Positions 55,270 through 63,414 of a stretch of DNA of 64,000 bases are shown piece by piece (positions within the stretch are counted from its first letter, which is position 1; the number at the start of each line of letters is the position of its first letter). The notes under the pieces are model-generated. The model made no database searches. It saw nothing but the letters and a program-made list of their open reading frames with translations, and was not told where the DNA came from. Where the stretch lies: NCBI GenBank assembly GCA_963820795.1, contig CAWGBJ010000010.1, positions 310,001 through 374,000 on the forward strand, written 5' to 3'. The position numbers and the translations under genes are program-made. This DNA comes from Roseiarcus sp963820795. Lineage in GTDB: Bacteria; Pseudomonadota; Alphaproteobacteria; Rhizobiales; Beijerinckiaceae.

Positions 55270-56814
55270 TCATTCGCTGGCGTAAAGCCGGAAATCGCCC
55301 CGTTCTGCGGCCGGCTCTCCCGGCCCCGGGTCATCCGGGGCCATCGTTCCGGGATCGATGACGGCCGCCGCGCGCGGCGCGAGAGAGGCGGGCGACGCCG
55401 GAAGCCGACGCGCCGGCTCGGGCGGCGAACCGGGGGCCTGCGCGGACTTTTCCGGCGACGGCGGGGCGATTTCCGGCGACGGCGCAGGCTCGCGTTGCAG
55501 CCGCGGCGGCTCGACCGGGGCGGCGATGCGCTCATCGGGCGTGCGCCAGACGAAGGCGTCCAGCATCCCGGACGGGGAAACCGGCGCCCAGCGGTCGGTG
55601 ATGACGCCGTCCGCCACCCACGCCTTGTCGCGCGGCGCTCGGGCCGCGCGGCCCAGCCATTCGCGCACCGCGCCCTCGTGGCCCTCGGCATCCTCGATGT
55701 CTGCCATCAGCAGGCAGGCTCGGCGGGTCGGCCGTCCATGCGGCGAATCGGAGGCGAGCAGCGGCGCAATGGCGGCGCGGGCCGCTTCGCGGTCATGCGC
55801 CTCGAGCGCCGCCCTGCCGATCGTCAGCATCGATTCCGGGTCGTTCGGCGCGACCCGCGCCAGCGCGCGGGCGCGGGCGAGGCGATCGGCGGTCGAGTCG
55901 CCATGGCGCACGCGCAAATAGGCGGCGGCGAGGTCCGGATGCGGCGTCTGCGCATAGGCCCGTTCCAAGATCTTCGCCGCCCGCCGGTAGTCGCCCGCGG
56001 CGGCCGTCAGCCGGCCGCAGATCGCCGCTGCCGGGACGAGGGTCGGCGCAAGCCGACAGGCCTCCTGGGCTAGCGCCAGCGCGCCCTTCGGATCGCGATC
56101 CATCAGCGCTTCGGCCATCGCGGTCTTGATGACGGCGCGCCATCGATTGGCGGTCGCCCGGTCGATGAGGCGGGCGGCGGCGTTCGAGTCGACGGTCGCC
56201 AGGGCGCCCGCCCAGTCGCCGCGACGGGCGCGGTCGTCCAGCACCGCCTGCCCCGCCCAAGCGGCGGGCGCATGCGCGTTGGCGCGCATCGCGTAGTGCA
56301 GCGCCGCTTCGTGGTCGCCGCCCCGGCGTGCCTCGAGATGCAGGCCGCGCAAGCCGAGCCCGTGCGTCTCGCGGTCATCGAGCATCGCGTTGTAGGCGGC
56401 GATCGCTCCTTGGCGGTCGCCCGACAATTGCGCCGCCTGGGCGCGGAGCAGCTTCGTCATCGGCTCGTGCTCGACGAAGCGGCCGGCGTCCGCGGCGTGT
56501 TTGGCCGCGGCGCGCGCGTCGCCCGCGCCGACCGCGATCATGCCGCGCGAAAGCGCCTGAAGTCCCTTCTCGCGCCGCCGCGCCCGCGCGGCGAGCGAGA
56601 CGAACGAGGGGATGTGGAAGACGAAACGCAGAGCGCCCCAGACGATGGAGAGCGCGATGGCGACCGCCGCAACGACCCCCAGCGCCAGCATCAGCGAGAC
56701 TTTGTACTCGACGCCGCGCCAAACAACGGTCACGACGCCGGGATTGTCGGCGAGCCACATCAGGCCCCAGGCGGCCAGCGCCAGCAGCGCGAGAAAGATC
56801 AACAGCCGGAACAT
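55270..56814 (-). CDS. HemY-like inner-membrane TPR protein
   Basis: A 514-residue protein with two N-terminal transmembrane helices (about residues 3-25 and 40-66), then TPR-like helical repeats (AAAKHAADAGRFVEHEPMTKLL onward) and a Pro/Ala-rich C terminus. The N-terminal domain matches HemY_N (RGVEYKVSLMLALGVV). It is named for a position beside haem genes but is not the protoporphyrinogen oxidase HemY of Bacillus; its function is unproven. Next in line are the COG4223 protein (37 bp upstream) and hemD, the usual alphaproteobacterial order. Confidence 0.85.
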   Translation of the reverse strand: MFRLLIFLALLALAAWGLMWLADNPGVVTVVWRGVEYKVSLMLALGVVAAVAIALSIVWGALRFVFHIPSFVSLAARARRREKGLQALSRGMIAVGAGDARAAAKHAADAGRFVEHEPMTKLLRAQAAQLSGDRQGAIAAYNAMLDDRETHGLGLRGLHLEARRGGDHEAALHYAMRANAHAPAAWAGQAVLDDRARRGDWAGALATVDSNAAARLIDRATANRWRAVIKTAMAEALMDRDPKGALALAQEACRLAPTLVPAAAICGRLTAAAGDYRRAAKILERAYAQTPHPDLAAAYLRVRHGDSTADRLARARALARVAPNDPESMLTIGRAALEAHDREAARAAIAPLLASDSPHGRPTRRACLLMADIEDAEGHEGAVREWLGRAARAPRDKAWVADGVITDRWAPVSPSGMLDAFVWRTPDERIAAPVEPPRLQREPAPSPEIAPPSPEKSAQAPGSPPEPARRLPASPASLAPRAAAVIDPGTMAPDDPGPGEPAAERGDFRLYASE

Positions 56815-56851
56815 GCCGTCACCGCTTTCTCAACGTCTGCGCGCTTGAGAC

Positions 56852-58120
56852 TCAAGACTTGCCGCCGGCAGCCAGTTTTTCGATGGCGCTCGTGCGAATT
56901 GACTGCAGCGCCTGGTCCGCCTGCTGCTTCGCGCCGGCCTCGGCCGCCCATTCGGAGGCCGCACGCCGCGCCGGCTCCGGCAGCTTGGCGAAAGCGGCCA
57001 GCGCCGCGCCGAGATCGCCGCCCCGGCTCTCGGCCTCGATCTGCGAGACGAGCGCGACCGGGTCGTCTCCAGACGCCTCGTTCAGATCGCGCACTTGAAC
57101 CATCCCGCGGATGTGCCCGAGGAAGCGGTTCCAGGCGTCGGTCTTCTCGCCAGATGAGGCGGCGGCGAGCGCCTTCGGCGCGATCGTCGCAAAGGCGGCG
57201 GCAAGCTCCTCGTTCGTGGGGCCGCCATTGGCCAGGGCCTTCAGCGGCGCCAGCTTCTCCGGTTCGATCCCTAGATTTTGCAGGGCCGAGAGCTCGGTTC
57301 CGAACGGCGCTCCCTGGGCGAGCTTGTCTCGCAGAGCCGCGGCGACGATCGCGACCGCCGCCGAGTTGTCGAATGCCGGTTTTTCCGGGGCGACCCGGCT
57401 CTCCGTCTTGGGCGCTGCGAGCGCCGCCTCCACCTTGCCGACGCGGTTGGCCAGATCGGAGATTTCGGGACCCGCCGCCGCCTGCGGCGCGCTCTCGCTC
57501 GCTTCCAGCTTGGCGACCCGGGCCGACAGCTCCGGAAGCGCGCTCCGCGCCGCATCCGCCTCCGCCTTCAGCTCCTTAAGCCCGCTCGCCGATCCTTGTG
57601 CAGCCTCAAGAGCCGCGGCGATCTTCGCCGCGTTGGCGGCATTCGCGGCGTCGAGGGCGCTAAGGTGTTTGTCGAGAGCAGCGAGCGCGCCCGCCGGATT
57701 GGCGGCCTCCAGCGCGCCCAGGCGCTTGTCGAGGCCAGCGAGGGCGGACGCCTGGCGTTGCGCTTCCGTTGCCTGGGTTCGCGCCTGCGTCTCGAGCGCA
57801 GCCAAACGGCTCGCGTCCGCTTCCGCGAGATCAGCGCTTGGCCAGAAGAACAGGTAGCCAGCGAGGGCGGCGAGCGCCGCAATGAGGGCGCCGCCGAGCG
57901 CGCCTGCCAGGAAGCCGCGGAAGGCGCCCGGACCTCGACCCGCAGGCTGAGCCTGGCGATCTGACGGGCTTGCGCCTGGCGGCGCGGCCCCGGCCTGCTC
58001 CGCGCCGTCGGCGGATGCGATTTCGCCGTCGATGACCCCGGGACCCGGCGGCGTGTCGCGATTGACCGGGGCGCCTCGCGCCTGTCCAGAAGCAACGTCC
58101 TGACTTTCCTCGTCGACCAT
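56852..58120 (-). CDS. COG4223 mitofilin-like inner-membrane protein
   Basis: A 422-residue membrane-anchored protein. A low-complexity N terminus (PPGPGVIDGEIASADGAEQ) is followed by one transmembrane helix (LAGALGGALIAALAALAGYL), a long Ala-rich coiled coil (about residues 105-260) and a C-terminal mitofilin-like domain (PEPARRAASEWAAEAGAKQQADQ). Alphaproteobacterial relatives resemble mitochondrial Mic60, which shapes crista membranes; photosynthetic and methanotrophic alphaproteobacteria with intracytoplasmic membranes carry it. A role in membrane organisation is inference. ATG 58120 was chosen; ATG further upstream (58168) is also in frame. Confidence 0.83.
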   Translation of the reverse strand: MVDEESQDVASGQARGAPVNRDTPPGPGVIDGEIASADGAEQAGAAPPGASPSDRQAQPAGRGPGAFRGFLAGALGGALIAALAALAGYLFFWPSADLAEADASRLAALETQARTQATEAQRQASALAGLDKRLGALEAANPAGALAALDKHLSALDAANAANAAKIAAALEAAQGSASGLKELKAEADAARSALPELSARVAKLEASESAPQAAAGPEISDLANRVGKVEAALAAPKTESRVAPEKPAFDNSAAVAIVAAALRDKLAQGAPFGTELSALQNLGIEPEKLAPLKALANGGPTNEELAAAFATIAPKALAAASSGEKTDAWNRFLGHIRGMVQVRDLNEASGDDPVALVSQIEAESRGGDLGAALAAFAKLPEPARRAASEWAAEAGAKQQADQALQSIRTSAIEKLAAGGKS

Positions 58121-58148
58121 CGCCTCGCGTCCTGAAGAAGTTCGCGCC

Positions 58149-58934
58149 TTATATACGGGAGGGTCCATGCGAAGGAAATACGCGCAAGGCCTTTCGCAAA
58201 GCCGCGAACAGAGCCGATTCGTCGGGCGCGCCGGCGACGATGATATCGACGGCCCTGGTCGCCCGCAGAGGCTCCGCGATGTCGGCGGAGAGGCAAACGT
58301 GCCGCATTGCGGAGAATGTCGTCGCGAGGCCGGACGCCTCGGCGAGCCGGACGGCGAGCGCGGCGGAACGCCGCGAATAGTGAAGCGCAGCCGCACACTC
58401 GGCCAGGGCGCGGACCTCGTCCGGGCCCCAAGCCTGGCGCGCTTCCGCCGCATAGGCCTCGACCACCTCGAGAGCGCAGATCGCCCCGAGCGCAGCCTCC
58501 AGCGTTCCCTTGCGGTCCCGCCCGGCGAGATAAAGCGCGTCCGCGCTCGGCGCCATCTGGCGCTTCAGTGTCTCGATCAGCCGGTCCACATCGGGCGCCG
58601 GCGCCGCTGCGAGACGCCAGCCGCGACTCTCGCCAGCGCGACCCGCCCTCGCGCCGACGACGTAAAGCGGAGCCGTCTTTGCGACCGGAGAGTCGGTCAA
58701 GAATGCGTTAGCGCTGGTGGCCACAACGAGGTCGTAGCGCGCCTTCGTCGGGGCGATGGGGCAGGGGGCGACCTCGACGACCGGCGCGCAAACGACCGAG
58801 AATCCGAGCCGTTGCAACCGCGCGCCGCTCGCCGCGGCATCATCGCGGGGCCGAAAAAGCGCAACCCGTGCCGTGATACCGGAGCCTCTCGCCATTTGAG
58901 CCAGCAGTATCGGCGCTGGCTCGGGGCGGGACAA
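58149..58934 (-). CDS. hemD: uroporphyrinogen-III synthase
   Basis: Cyclises hydroxymethylbilane to uroporphyrinogen III, the branch point to haem and cobalamin. The 261-residue product is low in overall conservation, as usual for HemD, but shows VALFRPRDDAAASGARLQRLGF at the start, YDLVVATSANAF, LYLAGRDRKGTLEAAL and ALHYSRRSAALAVRLAEA. A GTG/ATG choice exists: ATG at 58895 (MARGSGITARVALF) gives 248 residues. It is divergent from the acyltransferase at 59007, which occupies the place where hemC is often found. Confidence 0.85.
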   Translation of the reverse strand: MSRPEPAPILLAQMARGSGITARVALFRPRDDAAASGARLQRLGFSVVCAPVVEVAPCPIAPTKARYDLVVATSANAFLTDSPVAKTAPLYVVGARAGRAGESRGWRLAAAPAPDVDRLIETLKRQMAPSADALYLAGRDRKGTLEAALGAICALEVVEAYAAEARQAWGPDEVRALAECAAALHYSRRSAALAVRLAEASGLATTFSAMRHVCLSADIAEPLRATRAVDIIVAGAPDESALFAALRKALRVFPSHGPSRI

Positions 58935-59006
58935 GGCGGCGCTTGCCGATAGGCGCGCGGCGCATTACCGGTCGCAGCTTCTCGCGTCTCGCCGACAGGA
59001 AGCTGA

Positions 59007-61064
59007 TTGGATCAAGCTCTCGACTCGCCCGACATCGCCGCCGCGCGCACCGCGGCGGGCCTCGGTTTCAGGAAAGACATCAATGGCCTGCGCGCGGTCG
59101 CGGTGCTCGGCGTCGTGGCCTTTCATGCCGACCCTGCGCTCGTTCCCGGCGGTTTTGTCGGCGTCGATGTTTTTTTCGTTATTTCGGGCTTCCTCATCTC
59201 GCGCATCATTTTGAGCGAATGCGCGGCGGGCGATTTCTCGCTTTCAATGTTCTACGCCAAGCGCGCCAGGCGCATCCTGCCGGCGTTGCTCGTCGTCGTC
59301 AGCCTCGTGTGGCTCGTCGGCTGGTTTCGCGCTGCCCCGACCCAGTTCCGCGACGTCGGCGGCTCTTTGATGAGCAACTCCTATTTCACCGTGAACTTCT
59401 GGTTTCTGCGGCTGGCCAACGTCACCGGCTATTTCGGCGGCGATTCGTCCACGAAGCCTTTGCTGCATCTCTGGTCGCTCAGCATAGAAGAGCAGTTCTA
59501 TCTCGTCTGGTCGGTCCTGCTGCTGGCGCTTTTCAGGCTGAGGCGAAGCCTGCTCCTGCCCGTCATCGTATGCATCTTCGTCGCTTCGCTGGCGGCCTGC
59601 GTCATCCTGACGCCTGTCGATCCGATCGGCGCTTTCTATTTGCCCTGGACCCGCGGATGGGAGCTCGCCCTTGGCGCGATGCTCGCCTATCGCGAGGTCT
59701 TCCTGATCGGGCGTCTGCCCTACCCGGCGCGGACTGGCGCCAATATCGGCGCCGGACTCGGGATCGCGCTGATGCTCGGCGCTTTGTTCCTGATGAGCGA
59801 GGCGCAGCCGTTTCCGGGCTGGCGCGCCGCAATCCCGACCGCCGGCTGCGCTCTCGTCATCGCGCATCCGCGCGCAGCGCCAGGCGAATTGGCGCTCGGC
59901 AACAGAGTCGCCGGCTTTTTTGGCGTCATCTCGTATCCACTCTATCTCTGGCACTGGCCCCTCTTCGCCTTCGCGCATCTGTGGCCCGGGATCATTCCGA
60001 CGCAAGCGGTGATGCTCGCGCTGACGGCGGGCGCCGTCGGACTCGCGACCCTCACCCGCCAAGTGATCGAGGCGCCGGCCGCGATGCTGTTTCGACGTCG
60101 CCCCTACGCGATCGCGCTTGGTCTCGCCCTCCTGCTCGCTGCGACCGGCATCGTCGGCCGGATCACCTATGACGCAAAGGGCTTTCCCGGCCGCTTCCCG
60201 CCGCTGGTCACGCGGATTTTCGACTACGACGTCAACGGCGCGCAAGGGAAGCGGCTCATGGAGTGCTTCTACAGCCGCGACGAACGTGCCTATCCTCTCG
60301 CGGAGGAGCGCGAGCGGGCGACGCGCTTTTTCGACGACCACCGATGCGCGGTGGCCGACGATCCGCGCAAACCGACGATCCTGGTCGTCGGCGATTCGCA
60401 CGCCGCCCATCTTTTCGCCGGCCTGACCGAGACCTACGCGGGCAAGGCGAACATCCTCGCGCTCGCCGCTGTCTTTTGCGTTCCTCTCGTCGAGCGCGTC
60501 GACATGGAGAAAGGCGTCGCCGGCACCCCGCGCTGCCGGGCGATCAACGAGGCGGTGTTCGAGCGTATTCGCGCGCTAAAGCCCGACGTTCTCCTGGTCG
60601 CCGGCTATTTCTCCCAATACGACCACGAGGCGAACTGGCGCTACCCCGGGTACTTCGATGCACTGGTCAGGAGCGCCAGGCGCTTGCATGACGATGGCGT
60701 GCGTTCGATCGTCATTGCCGGAGAGGTTCCGACCTGGGCGCCGGTCGTGCCGATCCTTGTCGGACGGGACGTCCTCGAGCGGGGCGTGGCGTCGGAGTTT
60801 TCCCCTGTCGGCGTCCGGCCGGATTCGCTCGAAACCGACAGGGCGCTCGCGCATGAGGACTGGGGCGAGGGGGTGATCTACGTCTCACAAGCGCAAAGCC
60901 TGTGCGGCGCGAACGGCTGCCGTCGTCTGGTAGGACCGAATCTGCCTGAGGACATGCTGGCTGTCGACTACGGCCATTATAGCGTCCAAGGGTCGATTTT
61001 CGCGGTAAGGACGATTCTGGCGCCGGCGATCGATGCGGCGCTGGCCAAGGCCGAACGGCGATAG
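59007..61064 (+). CDS. OafA/YrhL-type acyltransferase with SGNH domain
   Basis: A 685-residue membrane acyltransferase that O-acetylates (or acylates) a cell-surface polysaccharide. The N-terminal acyltransferase-3 domain (about 20-395, some ten helices) has KDINGLRAVAVLGVVAFHAD, FFVISGFLIS, and SLSIEEQFYLVW. The C-terminal SGNH hydrolase-like domain (about 430-680) has the catalytic VVGDSHAAHLF and DYGHYSVQGS motifs, as in other fused enzymes. TTG start with AGGAAG 5 nt upstream. It ends 28 bp before tsaD on the same strand. Acceptor unknown; it fits the envelope theme of the window. Confidence 0.9.
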   Translation: MDQALDSPDIAAARTAAGLGFRKDINGLRAVAVLGVVAFHADPALVPGGFVGVDVFFVISGFLISRIILSECAAGDFSLSMFYAKRARRILPALLVVVSLVWLVGWFRAAPTQFRDVGGSLMSNSYFTVNFWFLRLANVTGYFGGDSSTKPLLHLWSLSIEEQFYLVWSVLLLALFRLRRSLLLPVIVCIFVASLAACVILTPVDPIGAFYLPWTRGWELALGAMLAYREVFLIGRLPYPARTGANIGAGLGIALMLGALFLMSEAQPFPGWRAAIPTAGCALVIAHPRAAPGELALGNRVAGFFGVISYPLYLWHWPLFAFAHLWPGIIPTQAVMLALTAGAVGLATLTRQVIEAPAAMLFRRRPYAIALGLALLLAATGIVGRITYDAKGFPGRFPPLVTRIFDYDVNGAQGKRLMECFYSRDERAYPLAEERERATRFFDDHRCAVADDPRKPTILVVGDSHAAHLFAGLTETYAGKANILALAAVFCVPLVERVDMEKGVAGTPRCRAINEAVFERIRALKPDVLLVAGYFSQYDHEANWRYPGYFDALVRSARRLHDDGVRSIVIAGEVPTWAPVVPILVGRDVLERGVASEFSPVGVRPDSLETDRALAHEDWGEGVIYVSQAQSLCGANGCRRLVGPNLPEDMLAVDYGHYSVQGSIFAVRTILAPAIDAALAKAERR

Positions 61065-61092
61065 CCGTGCGGCTGAACGGAGAATTCTAACC

Positions 61093-62154
61093 ATGCGCGT
61101 CCTCGGCATCGAGACGACTTGCGACGAGACGGCGGCTGCGGTCGTGCGCCTGAGGTCGGACGGCTCGGGCGAAATCCTCGCCGACGAGGTGATGAGCCAA
61201 ATCGCGGCGCATGCGCCTTTTGGCGGGGTCGTCCCGGAGATCGCGGCGCGCGCCCATGTCGAAATCCTCGACTCGCTGATCGCCCGGGCGCTGTCGAACG
61301 CCGGCGCTGCGGCCAAGGACCTCGACGGCGTCGCCGCGGCGGCGGGGCCGGGACTGATCGGCGGCATCCTGGTCGGACTGATGGCGGGCAAGGGCTTTGC
61401 GCTCGCGACGGGAAAGCCGTTCGTCGCCGTCAACCATCTCGAGGCGCACGCGCTGACGGCGCGTCTCGCCGGCAACGCCGCATTCCCCTACCTCATCCTC
61501 CTGGCTTCTGGCGGGCACACGCAGATTCTCGCAGTCAAGGGCGTCGGCGACTACGATCGGCTCGGCGCCACCCAGGACGACGCGATCGGCGAGGCCTTTG
61601 ATAAGACCGCCAAACTGCTCGGGCTTGGCTATCCCGGAGGTCCGGCGATCGAAGCCGCGGCGAATAAAGGCGACCCGGAGCGCTTCGCTCTGCCCCGGCC
61701 GCTCATGGGCAAGCCCAACGCCGACTTCTCGCTCTCCGGCCTCAAGACGGCGGTGCGGCTTGCAGCCGAGGCCGCGGCTCCCCTCAGGCCCCGCGACGTC
61801 GCCGATCTCTGCGCCTCGTTCCAGGCGGCGATCATCGACGTGGTCGAGGACCGCACCCGCATGGGGCTCAAGCTCTTCCGAGAGCGCCTGGGAATCGTCC
61901 CCCGCGCCGTCGTCATCGCCGGCGGCGTGGCGGCGAACGCCGCACTGCGCGGCGCGCTGACGCGCTTCTGCGCCGAAGCCGGTTTGCCGATGATCGCCCC
62001 GCCGCAGAAGCTCTGCACCGACAATGGGGCGATGATCGCCTGGGCCGGCATTGAGCGACTCAGATTAGGTCTGCAAGATACGCTCGACGCGCCGGCGCGC
62101 CCGCGCTGGCCGCTGGATCCGAAGTCAGAGCGAGCGCGCAACAACAAGTCGTAA
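61093..62154 (+). CDS. tsaD: tRNA N6-threonylcarbamoyltransferase
   Basis: Installs threonylcarbamoyl on A37 of ANN-decoding tRNAs, together with TsaB, TsaE and TsaC. The 353-residue ASKHA-fold product has the start MRVLGIETTCDETAAAVV, the metal-binding HLEAHALTARL, SGGHTQILAV, ATQDDAIGEAFDKTAKLLGL and VVIAGGVAANAALR. The ATG at 61093 begins the conserved sequence. Divergent hemD and the intervening acyltransferase resemble the alphaproteobacterial hemCD/tsaD neighbourhood with an insertion. Confidence 0.95.
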   Translation: MRVLGIETTCDETAAAVVRLRSDGSGEILADEVMSQIAAHAPFGGVVPEIAARAHVEILDSLIARALSNAGAAAKDLDGVAAAAGPGLIGGILVGLMAGKGFALATGKPFVAVNHLEAHALTARLAGNAAFPYLILLASGGHTQILAVKGVGDYDRLGATQDDAIGEAFDKTAKLLGLGYPGGPAIEAAANKGDPERFALPRPLMGKPNADFSLSGLKTAVRLAAEAAAPLRPRDVADLCASFQAAIIDVVEDRTRMGLKLFRERLGIVPRAVVIAGGVAANAALRGALTRFCAEAGLPMIAPPQKLCTDNGAMIAWAGIERLRLGLQDTLDAPARPRWPLDPKSERARNNKS

Positions 62155-62168
62155 AACCGGGAGACCGG

Positions 62169-62432
62169 CTATTGGTTGTTCTGGGGAGCGGCGCCCTCCG
62201 AACCAGCCGACGGATGCTCGTTTTCGGCCGAGCTCTTGCTCTTCTCATGCGCCATGTGATGGCCGACCACGCAACCGCCGATTGCACCCATGACGCCGTG
62301 GTGAACCATATGGCCGGCGACGCCGCCAACCAAGGCGCCTTTCAGACAGCCCTTGGCCTCGGCGGGAGCAGGAGAAAGAACAGGTGCAAGGCCGAGCGCG
62401 AGAGCGGCGACGGCGAGAAGAGCGGACTTCAT
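62169..62432 (-). CDS. small glycine-zipper exported protein
   Basis: An 87-residue protein with a signal peptide (MKSALLAVAALALGLAPVLS, cleavage near PAEAKG), then a His-rich glycine-zipper-like segment (CLKGALVGGVAGHMVHHG and VMGAIGGCVVGHHMAHE) and a polar Ser/Glu tail ending PQNNQ. Two cysteines flank the zipper and four of the residues in the segment are His, which might bind metal; that is inference. An in-frame ATG at 62447 adds five residues. Converges on tsaD, 14 bp from its stop. Confidence 0.7.
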   Translation of the reverse strand: MKSALLAVAALALGLAPVLSPAPAEAKGCLKGALVGGVAGHMVHHGVMGAIGGCVVGHHMAHEKSKSSAENEHPSAGSEGAAPQNNQ

Positions 62433-62703
62433 AGGCTGAGACTCCATGTTGGGGTTCCTCTAAATCCGAAAGCAGAGAATAAGTTCCGGCTTCGGCTTTC
62501 GACATCGGCGGCCGGAAAACGCCCCCGGCAGGCGCCGGCGACGCAAGAGATGCGGTCCACGCTCAAATTTGCTGAAACCATTGCAATTCGGCGGCCGGGC
62601 GCCTATAAACCCCCTCTCCCCTAGAGTTTGCTGTTTTGAGGCTGCGCCTCCTCCGGGCCCAGACGGGAGTTGCGCGCCCGATCACCACGAAGGAGCTGGC
62701 GAC

Positions 62704-63405
62704 ATGAGCGATGCGCCGTTGATGCCGAAGGCGACCGCCGTCTGGCTGGTCGAGAACACGTCGTTGACCTTCGATCAGATTGCTGAGTTTTGCAAGTTGC
62801 ACCCCTTGGAGGTGAAGGGCATCGCCGATGGCGAGGTTGCCACGGGAATCAAGGGCTACGATCCGATTTCGACCGGGCAGCTGACCCGCGAGGAAATCGC
62901 GGTGGCCGAACAGGATCCCCATCACCGTCTGCATCTGGCGACCGCGAAAGTCCGCACGCCCGAGTTGAAGAAACCGCGCGGCGCACGTTATACCCCGCTG
63001 TCGCGCCGGCAGGACCGGCCGAATGCGGTCCTGTGGCTGTTGCGCAATCATCCGGAGCTCAAGGACGCGCAGATCATGCGCCTTGTCGGCACGACCAAGC
63101 ACACGCTGCAGGCGATCCGCGAGCGCACCCACTGGAACTCCGCCAATCTTCAGCCGATGGACCCGGTGACGCTCGGTCTCTCTTCGCAGATCGACCTCGA
63201 CTTCGAGGTCAACCGCGCCGCCAAGGACCGTCCGAAGGAGGAGGAGCGCGGCCAGACGCTGGTCTCGGCCGAGATCACGACCGCCCGCCCGGCGCCCTCG
63301 AGCCAGCTCGAAGTCTTCGGCGTTCCGAAGCCGAAACCAAGCGAGGAACGCATCGACGTCAACTCGGTGTTCGGCAAGCTCAAGGAGCCCCGCGGCGGAG
63401 AGTAG
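62704..63405 (+). CDS. trcR: DUF1013 cell-cycle transcriptional regulator
   Basis: A 233-residue DUF1013 protein, the alphaproteobacterial TrcR of cell-cycle transcription. The N terminus reads LMPKATAVWLVENTSLTFDQ, a helix-turn-helix-like region follows (AEFCKLHPLEVKGIADGE), and the second half has RPNAVLWLLRNHPELKDAQI, LVGTTKHTLQAIRERTHW and SQIDLDFEVNRA. The tail DVNSVFGKLKEP is conserved. ATG 62704 is preceded by GAAGGAG at about 8 nt. It is a lineage marker; its regulon is not apparent here. Confidence 0.9.
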   Translation: MSDAPLMPKATAVWLVENTSLTFDQIAEFCKLHPLEVKGIADGEVATGIKGYDPISTGQLTREEIAVAEQDPHHRLHLATAKVRTPELKKPRGARYTPLSRRQDRPNAVLWLLRNHPELKDAQIMRLVGTTKHTLQAIRERTHWNSANLQPMDPVTLGLSSQIDLDFEVNRAAKDRPKEEERGQTLVSAEITTARPAPSSQLEVFGVPKPKPSEERIDVNSVFGKLKEPRGGE

Positions 63406-63414
63406 CGCCATCGA

